A DNA stretch of 64,000 nt from Tumebacillus_A lipolyticus. GTDB lineage: Bacteria; Bacillota; Bacilli; Tumebacillales; Tumebacillaceae. The stretch is taken from the NCBI RefSeq assembly GCF_042682745.1, contig NZ_JBHUIO010000002.1, positions 496,001-560,000 of the forward strand, given 5' to 3'. The notes below the pieces were generated by a model. It was not told the DNA's origin, ran no database searches, and worked only from the letters and a program-made list of their open reading frames with translations. Both the position numbers and the translations under genes were made by a program. The first letter of the stretch is position 1. Each line of letters starts with the position of its first letter. Shown piece after piece: positions 27,171 through 34,796 of the stretch.

Positions 27171-27945
27171 CCTTGCCCTCCTTTCATCAGCGGAATCACC
27201 GAATGAATCGCAGCTCGCACGAATGGCTTGCGAGTCAAAAGGAAGTGAACGAGCGCCTCTTTTTCCTCAGGAGTAACCGCCCATTCCTCCGGAACATCAG
27301 ATTGGATCGCGTCGGCGATCTGACAGTCTGGAAGCGCTTCTAAGCGGGCGATCGCCTCTTCAAACATCTGTTTTTCGTCCACGAAGCTTACGAGGCGCTG
27401 GTAGAGTTCTCCCCAATAAGGCTGTACCCGCTCCGCATTTGCGTTCAGCGTTTTTACCGTCCACCCCGCACCACAAAAGCAGCTTCCGTGGTCGATCATG
27501 CGCAACTGCCAAACCTCTCCTTTTTCAATCAGCAGATTGCGGTTGCTCGCATAGCGATCATTGTTGTTGATCCAATAATCGAATGCGATCATCAGCGGCA
27601 CAAGATCCAAATTGACACACCGCGCCACCTTTTCCATCGTCGTGCAGAGCGTGTGTTCCACCAGATACCGACTGCCATAATGCGGACCTGCTTGCAGTTG
27701 AAACTCTGCGAACTGTGGAAGGTCGATCAACTCTTCTGGTAGATATACCTTCTCGCTCTTGACGATCGGCAGACCGAGCGATGATCCGAGTCGATAGGCC
27801 CACCACTCGTTGGGCAAGATCCGCAGCCCTTGCGGATTGGACAAAAACTTAACCACATACGAAAGTCCATCGTCACACTCAAAGATCTGCGGACGGCAAT
27901 ATCCGGTGCTCGTCGGTCCGAGATAGCGAACGGCTGTTACCCCAT
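27167..27945 (-). CDS. HipA-like kinase-fold protein with an apparent one-base frameshift at its start
   Basis: The main frame from GTG 27856 gives 229 residues (VKFLSNPQGLRILPNEW; catalytic-loop-like NNNDRYASNRNLLI; IDHGSCF resembling the DFG-type metal motif). The same frame stays open and family-like upstream (AVRYLGPTSTGYCRPQIFECDDGLSY...) but has no start codon. ATG 27945, with GGAAGGGGG 7 bases upstream, is followed by GGG TAA; one more G in the run at 27940-27943 would give M-G-V-T-A-V-R in frame. So the gene either carries a real or sequencing deletion, or starts at GTG 27856 without the first lobe. First enzyme gene of the glycosyltransferase operon. The target is unknown; a coat-linked kinase is speculative. 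Confidence 0.65.
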
Positions 27946-28040
27946 CTGCCGACCCCCTTCCCTCTGTCTCGATAGATTACCTCATCGTATGCGCCAGCCG
28001 CTTGCACAGGCACGTACAAGAGCGCATCGCGCAAAGAAAA

Positions 28041-28060
28041 AGCGTGCTCCCCGTCACGCT
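28041..28060 (-). terminator. Intrinsic-terminator-like hairpin in the leader of the HipA-like operon
   Basis: On the minus strand AGCGTG-ACGGGGAG-CACGCT is followed directly by TTTTCTTT. It lies about 120 bases after the putative start site and 95 bases before the HipA-like ATG, the geometry of a transcription attenuator. Confidence 0.55.
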
Positions 28061-28187
28061 CGTCCGCAACGGAAAACACGCTGTATAGGATTGCCGATGA
28101 TACGAACCGATGGGCAGACCGACCGCAGGTGGGCCGTTCGCTCCGATCGCTGAGCAGCACCGACAAAATCCCAGTTGATTTGATAAT

Positions 28188-28216
28188 AGAATATAGAGTT
28201 AATAAATAAATGTCAA
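28188..28216 (-). promoter_or_regulatory. Putative promoter of the HipA-like/glycosyltransferase operon
   Basis: TTGACA (28216-28211), 17-base spacer, TATTCT (28193-28188) on the minus strand, in an AT-rich island (about 28165-28235). The predicted leader to ATG 27945 is about 235 bases. Confidence 0.55.
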
Positions 28217-28352
28217 TGGTATAAATGAACCGAATGCACATCAAATGCCCATCAATGCCTCACTTCACCTCGTGGATCATCGCGACAACCTGACGCAAAA
28301 CGCACCTGCCCCTGCGCTCTCCTCCACGTGCCTCAGACCGTTCACGACCCTC

Positions 28353-28496
28353 TCAAGTGGATCTAACACATATGGTTTCTATCTGCTTTTGATCGGGATC
28401 GCCATCGAAATGATACGTTTGCACTTGGTAGCAGCCAAGCTGTGCAGAATCCAAAAAAAGCGTGCCCCCGCTGAATGGGACACGCTTTTTGACCAA
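28353..28496 (-). CDS. Possible 47-residue small protein
   Basis: A minus-strand frame from TTG 28496 with plausible amino-acid usage (SGGTLFLDSAQLGCYQV..., YHFDGDPDQKQIET). It has no clear ribosome-binding site, and a terminator-like hairpin lies inside it, so it may be a remnant or chance. The remaining 28217-28669 bases show no other supportable gene. Confidence 0.25.
   Translation of the reverse strand: MVKKRVPFSGGTLFLDSAQLGCYQVQTYHFDGDPDQKQIETICVRST
28455..28490. terminator. Bidirectional terminator-like hairpin
   Basis: AAAAAGCGTG with CCC pairs with GGG and CACGCTTTTT; A and T runs flank the stem on both strands. No clear upstream gene on either strand claims it, apart from the doubtful small frame that it overlaps. 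Confidence 0.6.
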
Positions 28497-28669
28497 CCGC
28501 TTGCGCGATTGGTAATTCTATTGAAATGTACCGTTTGAGGACACACCTATTATTATCAAACACTGACAACACTGTCAAGAGAATTTCAAGAATCACTTGC
28601 GAGGTTGTGCGCACGCTGTCTTAAAATCAGAATCTGGGGCATAAGAATGGGACAAGGAGGCATTACAGG

Positions 28670-29020
28670 ATGAAAAAATGGCTTTTCGCGTGGGTGATCA
28701 TCACCGCATACCTGATCACCAACTTAACCATTCGGCAGCCGGCCGTGCAACCGCACTTGGTCGCGACGATGCTGCTTGGTTTTTTCTTCTTCTTGATCTT
28801 CAGATTTCGTGGGGTTTACGGGGTTGCTTTGGCGGTCACGGCGATCGTGCTGCTCGCGGCGATCCTGCACCAGATTCGTCAGCCACCAGGAGTTTCGGTC
28901 GTCGATGCCGCCCTGCTGACACGCCTTGCGCTCGACATCGTGACGATCCTCGGCGGCGGCGGTCTCGGCTATTGGGTGCTGCGATCCTATCAAAAACTGT
29001 ATCGAGGACGGCCAAAATGA
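28670..29020 (+). CDS. Small integral membrane protein, unknown function
   Basis: A 116-residue protein with four predicted hydrophobic helices (about 5-20, 33-47, 52-68 and 88-107) and a basic C-terminus (SYQKLYRGRPK). ATG 28670 has AAGGAGG 9 bases upstream. No conserved motif was recognised. It has its own terminator and no operon partner. Confidence 0.7.
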   Translation: MKKWLFAWVIITAYLITNLTIRQPAVQPHLVATMLLGFFFFLIFRFRGVYGVALAVTAIVLLAAILHQIRQPPGVSVVDAALLTRLALDIVTILGGGGLGYWVLRSYQKLYRGRPK

Positions 29021-29061
29021 AGCACGCCCTGCCGCAGTCCCTTCTGCAGTAAGGCGTGCTT
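29020..29061 (+). terminator. Terminator after the small membrane protein gene
   Basis: AAGCACGCC pairs with GGCGTGCTT, with an inner CTGC/GCAG pairing; the T tract is short. The following 29062-29377 stretch is AT-rich and carries no gene that I can support. Confidence 0.55.
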
Positions 29062-29377
29062 GATATGTATCCAGCCCTCAAACCACCCGGTCGAGCAACT
29101 CGACTGTGGCTTGAAGAGCAAAGTTAACAAACTCGTGTCGAATTATCGAAATGATTTGTCGAACCCTGTCGTTCTAGGAACGACTATATCATGATATCAA
29201 AATTTAACTCAAACATGCGAACAACCGTACAAAGCAAATATCCCCTCGATGCTCAACTATGATTAAAAATACGCTCTTTCACCTATAGTTCCCAATTTAA
29301 GGATACACATAGAATCGCTGGTATTGATCTACACTATTTTCACCTTTGGTACTTGGATGCAAGGTGGAGGTGTGCGG

Positions 29378-30610
29378 ATGAATCGAACCCTGCCCGTCGG
29401 ATGTCTCACGATCAGCTTCACCCTATTTGCCCTCTTCGGCTGTGGCAACCAGCAAGCGCAAGAACATGCTGATGCACTCCTACCTGTCAGCTCCTATCAG
29501 GTGGCGACTCGCGATATCCCGGAGACTGTTCTCCTTCCAGGTCGCATCGTCTCAGCAGACGAGGTCACCGTCTCTGCCACCATGCCAGGACAGTTGCAAC
29601 AGGTGTACGCACAGGTCGGGGAGCCTGTTGCCGCCGGACAACTGCTCGCCACTTTGAACAGCCAAGCGACAGAAACTGCCCTGCAAGAAGCGCAAAAAAC
29701 ATTGCGAGCGCTCGAACAACAGATGTCAGAGCTCAGATCGTTCGGCGCAACCGCCAATTCGGGAGTGCACATCGACAGGTTAAAACGGCAGATCGAGCTG
29801 CAGATTCGGCAACTGACATCTGCGATCGCTGCGGGAGAAACACCCACGCCAGAGAAACTGTCTACCGCAAGCGAAAAACTGCTTCTACTCCAAAAAGAGC
29901 TGGTGCGCATGGAGACCGAGTCGGCTCTGATCAGCTCTTTGCTTCCGCTTCGCACTTCTCTGCTGCAAGGGCTCCAACTACAAGTGGCACAGGCGAATCG
30001 AACGGTGCAAGCGGCACAAGCGCAGGTAGACGCTTCCCGCATTCGCTCACCGATCAACGGCATACTGCTCACCAACAGCGCAGCCCCCGGCAGCTCGACA
30101 CTTCCTGGCGCTCCACTGTTTCAAGTCGGCCAAGTCGAACGGTTAGAACTTGAACTGCTCGTCGATCCGAACATCGTGACCCGTCTGACTCCTGGACAGC
30201 AAACGACGGTGCAGATCGGGTCCCTGCCTGCGACCACAACAAAGCTATCATCCGTCTCTCCTGCCCTCCAACCGCAAGCAAAATCGTTTACAGCTCGCGC
30301 CCCGATCTCGAATGAAAACGGACTGTTCAAGCCGGGCATGATCGGACAAGCGGTGATCAGCCTCGCCTCCCATGCTGGCGTGAACGCAGTGCCAAAAGCT
30401 GCGATCCTGACCGATCAGGCGGGTAGCTATGTGCTCAGAATCATCGAGGGCAAAGCGACCGCAACGCGGATCACCTGTGGCTATGATGATGGCACATGGG
30501 TTGAAATTCGATCTGGCTTGCAGCGAGGAGATCAGGTTGTGCATCAGGGCATCGAGCGCGTACAACCTGGTGCAGAGGTCAAAGTCGTCCAGAGGGAGCG
30601 CGGGCGATGA
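29378..30610 (+). CDS. RND efflux periplasmic-adaptor-type lipoprotein (HlyD/AcrA family)
   Basis: A 410-residue membrane-fusion protein. A lipoprotein signal ends in LFGC (C22), so it should be anchored outside the membrane. The order is lipoyl/barrel half (VLLPGRIVSADEVTVSATMPGQL; QVGEPVAAGQLLATL), alpha-helical hairpin rich in Q/L (about 75-205), second lipoyl half (SRIRSPINGILLTN) and beta-barrel. ATG 29378 has GGTGGAGGTG upstream; the open frame to 29324 is not used. It overlaps the RND permease gene by 4 bases and must work with it. Confidence 0.87.
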   Translation: MNRTLPVGCLTISFTLFALFGCGNQQAQEHADALLPVSSYQVATRDIPETVLLPGRIVSADEVTVSATMPGQLQQVYAQVGEPVAAGQLLATLNSQATETALQEAQKTLRALEQQMSELRSFGATANSGVHIDRLKRQIELQIRQLTSAIAAGETPTPEKLSTASEKLLLLQKELVRMETESALISSLLPLRTSLLQGLQLQVAQANRTVQAAQAQVDASRIRSPINGILLTNSAAPGSSTLPGAPLFQVGQVERLELELLVDPNIVTRLTPGQQTTVQIGSLPATTTKLSSVSPALQPQAKSFTARAPISNENGLFKPGMIGQAVISLASHAGVNAVPKAAILTDQAGSYVLRIIEGKATATRITCGYDDGTWVEIRSGLQRGDQVVHQGIERVQPGAEVKVVQRERGR

Positions 30611-33600
30611 AGCTTTCTGAGCTGTCGGTCAAACGCCCGGTCGCCGCCACGATGATCATCATCGCTCTCGTGCTGTTGGGCGGGGTCTCGTTGTTCAAAC
30701 TTCCGGTCGAACTGTTTCCACGCATGACGTTTCCACTGGCTGGCGTCACCGTGCAAAGTCAAGGCACAGCACCTGAGGTGCTCGAACAGATGGTCACACG
30801 GCCGCTTGAAGAAGTGCTCGGAACTGCCAACAATGTGAAAAATGTTTCCTCTGTCACCCGCAGCGGCGGAGTCATGGTGCTCGTCGAGTTCGACTGGGGC
30901 ACAGACATGGATTTTGCCACCCTCCAGATGCGGGAGAAGATCGACTTCATCCGCAATCAATTGCCCAAGGAAATTGAACAGCCGATCGTCTTGCGCTTCG
31001 ATCCAAACATGTTGCCGACCATCCAATTGGGTCTGACCGGCGGGCGTGATCTGACCGAACTCAATTCGATCGCCGAGACGATTCGCAGCCGAATCGAGCG
31101 CGTCGAAGGGGTGGCTGCCGTTCAGATCAGCGGCGGGGCTGAGCGCACGATCAATCTGACGGTCGATCCGAACGCCCTCTTTGAACGCGGTCTGACTCTG
31201 ATCGAACTGAGTCAACTGCTCGCTTCGGAAAACCTCACCCTGTCCGGCGGAGCGGTACGCGAGTCTGAGCGAGATCTCTCGATCGTCATTCGCGGGGAAT
31301 TTACCAGTTTGGAAGCGCTGCGCAATGTACCGCTCACCTCCAAGCAGGGCAACCGCTTTCATCTGCGCGATGTCGCCTCGATCGAAGAATCGGTCAACGA
31401 AGCGAGCAGTTTGTCGCGCATGAACGGCAAGCCGAGCATTTCGCTGTCGATTCGAAAACTGTCTGAAGCAAACACCGTTCAGGTCTCAAGCGGCGTGCAA
31501 TCTGTGCTCACCGACCTGAAGCGAGCGCTGCCTGACAGCGTGCAGCTGGTATCGCTCTTCGACCAGGCTGTCTTTATCAAACAATCGATTCGAACACTGA
31601 CTCGCGACATGTTGGTCGGTGCAGTTTTTGCGGCGCTGATCCTGTACTTTTTTCTCCGCAGTTGGAGAAGTACGCTGGTCATCGCGCTATCGATCCCCAT
31701 CTCGATCATCGCCACTTTCGTCATGGTCTATTTTGCCGGCCAGTCGGTCAACATGTTGACGATGGGTGGATTGGCGCTCGGTGTCGGGGCGATGGTCGAT
31801 ACGGCGGTGGTGATCTTGGAGAACATTTACCGCCATCGTCAACTCGGTCGTTCGCTTTATGATTCGGTGCTCGAAGGTTCGAGCGAAGTCAGTTTGGCTG
31901 TGACAGCTGCCGCTTTTGCCTCGGTGGTCGTGTTCGCCCCGATCATCTTCGTCTCTGGACTTGCAGCACAGCTGATTCGCCCACTGGCGCTCACCGTCAC
32001 GTTTTCCCATCTGGCCTCGCTGTTTAGCGCCCTGTTGCTCGTGCCGATGTTCGCCTACTATTTTCTGCGCAAAGACGAACCTGCTCAAAAATTTCCGATC
32101 TCCACTTCGGCCGAGCATGAAGCCGATTCGATGCGCTTAGACCGTCTAGGACGCCTTTACTTGCGACTTTTGAGCTGGGCGGTCGATCATCGCAAGACGG
32201 TGCTTTTTACAAGCCTCGGGCTGGTGTTGCTGTCTGCAGTCGCCTACCCTGTGCTCGGCAAAGAGTTTTTGCCCAAAGGTGACCAAGGCGCGATCGCTGT
32301 CAACCTCAGCTTGCCGGCTGGCTCACCGCTAGAGCGAACAGGCCAAACGGTGAGCGCCGCTGAAGCTTCGATTCGTAAGCTTCCCGAAGTGGAGACGATC
32401 TTCGTCACCATCGGTGGCGGAACGATGTACAGTCAGGGCACTGGTATCCAATCGCACAAAGCGACGTTGAACATTCAATTGATCGACCGTTCAAAACGCC
32501 TGCGCAGCACCGTTGCTGTCGCCGATGAACTGCGCACCAAACTGCGGCAGATCCCGGAGGCGACGACCTATGTGCAGGTGGCTGGCGATCAATTTGGCGG
32601 TGGGACGGGCCGCCCTATCCAGATCAGACTGCGCGGAGAGGACGACCAACAGCTGCGCAAGCTGGCAGCTCATACTGCTGAGCAGATCATGAAGGTCGAG
32701 GGCGTTCGAGAAGCATCCGCAGAGCGCGAGCAGCTGGTCGATGAAGTGCAGATCATCGTCAATCGTGAGGCGGCCCTCTCTTACGGACTGACCAGCTCAC
32801 AGGTTGCCCAGATGATCAATCTCTCCACACAGTCGCAGACGATCACTTCCTATCGCGCGCAGAGCGAAGAGATCGATGTCCGTCTGCAGATTCCAGCTGA
32901 GATGAGAGCATCGGTCGAACGTCTCAAGCAGTTGCCGATCTCTTCCCCGCTCGGCACAACGGTCATGCTCGGCTCGATCGCAGAGATCAAGATCGACAAA
33001 GGGCCGTCTGGCATCTCTCGCTTCAACAACCAGCGAGAGGTCACCGTCGAAGCCGATTTTGTCGGACGTGACCTCGGACATGTGATGGATGACATCAGAG
33101 ATCGGCTGGACAAACACCTTGAGCTGCCGGCAGGTTATGCGATCGATTATGGCGGCGAGTCGGAACAGATGAACGATGCTTTTCAAAAGTTGGAAGGTGC
33201 GCTCCTGCTCGCGATCGTGCTCGTCTACATGGTGATGGCAGCTCAGTTCGAGTCTTTTTTCCACCCGTTCGTCATCATGTTTTCCGTTCCGGTCACCAGT
33301 GTTGGCGTGGTGTTCGGCCTGCTGGTCACCGGGCGTTCGCTCGGGGTTGGCGCCTATATCGGGCTGATCGTGCTGGTCGGAATCGTCGTCAACAACGCGA
33401 TCATCCTGATCGACTATATCAACCGTCTGCGCCGTCGCGGTCTCGACCGCTTCCAAGCGGTGCTGCGCGCAGCTCCCGTTCGCCTGCGTCCCATCCTGAT
33501 GACGGCTGGCGCTACGGTGCTCGGCGTCCTCCCTGCCACGCTCGGTTTCGGGGAGGGGGCGGAAATTCAAGCGCCGCTCGCGACGGTGATTCTGTTCGGC

Positions 33601-33693
33601 CTCACCTTTTCCACCCTGATCACGCTGGTGTTGATCCCGGTGGTCTATCTCGCGCTCGACTTATGGCTGGAACGATTGAAAGCTCGGAGGTGA
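30607..33693 (+). CDS. RND-family efflux permease (AcrB/SwrC-like)
   Basis: A 1028-residue transporter with the RND layout: helix 1 (VAATMIIIALVLLGGVSLFKL), first large extracellular loop, helices 2-7 including GALALGVGAMVDTAVVI-type motif in helix 4 (GGLALGVGAMVDTAVV), helix 7, second large loop, then helices 8-12 (VYMVMAAQFESFFHPFVIM; GLIVLVGIVVNNAIILIDYINRLR). It exports small molecules using the proton gradient. Length is normal for the family. In Bacillus subtilis SwrC works in surfactin resistance; the substrate here is not known. Translation is coupled to the adaptor (ATGA overlap). Confidence 0.93.
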   Translation: MKLSELSVKRPVAATMIIIALVLLGGVSLFKLPVELFPRMTFPLAGVTVQSQGTAPEVLEQMVTRPLEEVLGTANNVKNVSSVTRSGGVMVLVEFDWGTDMDFATLQMREKIDFIRNQLPKEIEQPIVLRFDPNMLPTIQLGLTGGRDLTELNSIAETIRSRIERVEGVAAVQISGGAERTINLTVDPNALFERGLTLIELSQLLASENLTLSGGAVRESERDLSIVIRGEFTSLEALRNVPLTSKQGNRFHLRDVASIEESVNEASSLSRMNGKPSISLSIRKLSEANTVQVSSGVQSVLTDLKRALPDSVQLVSLFDQAVFIKQSIRTLTRDMLVGAVFAALILYFFLRSWRSTLVIALSIPISIIATFVMVYFAGQSVNMLTMGGLALGVGAMVDTAVVILENIYRHRQLGRSLYDSVLEGSSEVSLAVTAAAFASVVVFAPIIFVSGLAAQLIRPLALTVTFSHLASLFSALLLVPMFAYYFLRKDEPAQKFPISTSAEHEADSMRLDRLGRLYLRLLSWAVDHRKTVLFTSLGLVLLSAVAYPVLGKEFLPKGDQGAIAVNLSLPAGSPLERTGQTVSAAEASIRKLPEVETIFVTIGGGTMYSQGTGIQSHKATLNIQLIDRSKRLRSTVAVADELRTKLRQIPEATTYVQVAGDQFGGGTGRPIQIRLRGEDDQQLRKLAAHTAEQIMKVEGVREASAEREQLVDEVQIIVNREAALSYGLTSSQVAQMINLSTQSQTITSYRAQSEEIDVRLQIPAEMRASVERLKQLPISSPLGTTVMLGSIAEIKIDKGPSGISRFNNQREVTVEADFVGRDLGHVMDDIRDRLDKHLELPAGYAIDYGGESEQMNDAFQKLEGALLLAIVLVYMVMAAQFESFFHPFVIMFSVPVTSVGVVFGLLVTGRSLGVGAYIGLIVLVGIVVNNAIILIDYINRLRRRGLDRFQAVLRAAPVRLRPILMTAGATVLGVLPATLGFGEGAEIQAPLATVILFGLTFSTLITLVLIPVVYLALDLWLERLKARR

Positions 33694-33701
33694 TCGAAAA
33701 G

Positions 33702-34763
33702 ATGGCCCGCCGTCTTCGTCAATATGTCTGCTCGCTCTTGCTGCTCCTGTTTCCCGCCCAATCGGCAGGGGCGAGCGCGCCGCTCCCGCTCGACCGACCG
33801 ATCGAATATGTGGCAATCGGCGATTCGATCACCGCTGGATGGGGCACGCCGCTGATCGATGGCGCCCGCTTAAACGGTTATGCCCCCCTGCTGCACCGCC
33901 AGATGCAAGCGCACGGCCGGGCGACGATGCACAATCTCGGCATTGCTGGCCTGACGAGCGGACAGTTTCTCTTTTTGCTGGCCCATTGGCCGGAAGCGGT
34001 TGAGCAGCTTCGTCGAGCCGACCTGATCACCCTTTCCATCGGGGGCAATGACATCATCTGGACGGAGCACCAAAAGCCTGGCGACGTGATGGCGATGCGA
34101 GCCGCGCTGACCAAATACAGGTCGAACATTCAAAAAATCCTCTCCGCCTTCCGAAAGGTCAATCAGCGGGCGCGACTGTTTGTGCTGGAAGTGTACAACC
34201 CATTTGAGCAGCAGGACCCGCGACATCGCCTGTTCAACGAGTGGATCACCTGGGTCAACGAATCGATCCTAGCGGTGGCGACCCAATATGATGCGACGGT
34301 CGTCCCCGTCGCCAGCCTGTTTGCCACTCATGAAAAGGAATATGTCAATCTCGCCAACCACGATATTCATCCAAATCCGCTCGGACATCAGATGATCGCA
34401 AAACAGATCGCGCATCAGCTGTTCGGCAGGTTTACGCCGCTCCTCGTCACACCCGATCAGCAGCCCAACCTGCTCTGGAACGGCAACGCGCGCAACCTGC
34501 CCACTCGGCTGATCTGGGAAAACAGCACGATCTACATCAGCCTTCCACAGCTGAAAGCGATCGATCAGGATGCACGGCGAACACTGCGCACTCGCGTCGG
34601 TGCAAACGCTGTCCGGATCGATGGAATGCGCATCCCCTTACCATCTCCGGTCCTCCTGCTCGACGGAACGCTCTACCTGCCGCTGCGCCCGATCCTCGAA
34701 TCGATCGGTGCCAAAGTCTATTGGGTGCCAGACAGCTTGACGCTTTCTGTGTTCAGCAAATAA
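33702..34763 (+). CDS. Exported SGNH/GDSL hydrolase with a copper-amine-oxidase-N-like C-terminal domain
   Basis: A 353-residue protein. A signal peptide covers about 1-24 (LLLLLFPAQSAGASA). The SGNH blocks follow: AIGDSITAGWGTP (catalytic serine), LGIAGLTSGQF, SIGGNDIIW and DIHPNPLGHQM (catalytic Asp/His). The last 80 residues (VGANAVRIDGMRIPLPSP... LYLPLRPILESIGAKVYW) match the stalk-like domain common in secreted Firmicute proteins. ATG 33702 has GGAGGTGATC 6 bases upstream and lies 8 bases past the RND stop, so it belongs to the efflux operon; its substrate (acyl or acetyl ester) is unknown. Confidence 0.87.
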   Translation: MARRLRQYVCSLLLLLFPAQSAGASAPLPLDRPIEYVAIGDSITAGWGTPLIDGARLNGYAPLLHRQMQAHGRATMHNLGIAGLTSGQFLFLLAHWPEAVEQLRRADLITLSIGGNDIIWTEHQKPGDVMAMRAALTKYRSNIQKILSAFRKVNQRARLFVLEVYNPFEQQDPRHRLFNEWITWVNESILAVATQYDATVVPVASLFATHEKEYVNLANHDIHPNPLGHQMIAKQIAHQLFGRFTPLLVTPDQQPNLLWNGNARNLPTRLIWENSTIYISLPQLKAIDQDARRTLRTRVGANAVRIDGMRIPLPSPVLLLDGTLYLPLRPILESIGAKVYWVPDSLTLSVFSK

Positions 34764-34768
34764 AAAAA

Positions 34769-34787
34769 AGGAGGCGGATGCCTCCTT
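34769..34787. terminator. Terminator between the SGNH and helicase genes
   Basis: Stem AAGGAGGC / GCCTCCTT with a 4-base loop; eight A residues on the left give a T tract on the minus strand, so it should end the helicase operon. Confidence 0.75.
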
Positions 34788-34796
34788 CGCTGAAGC

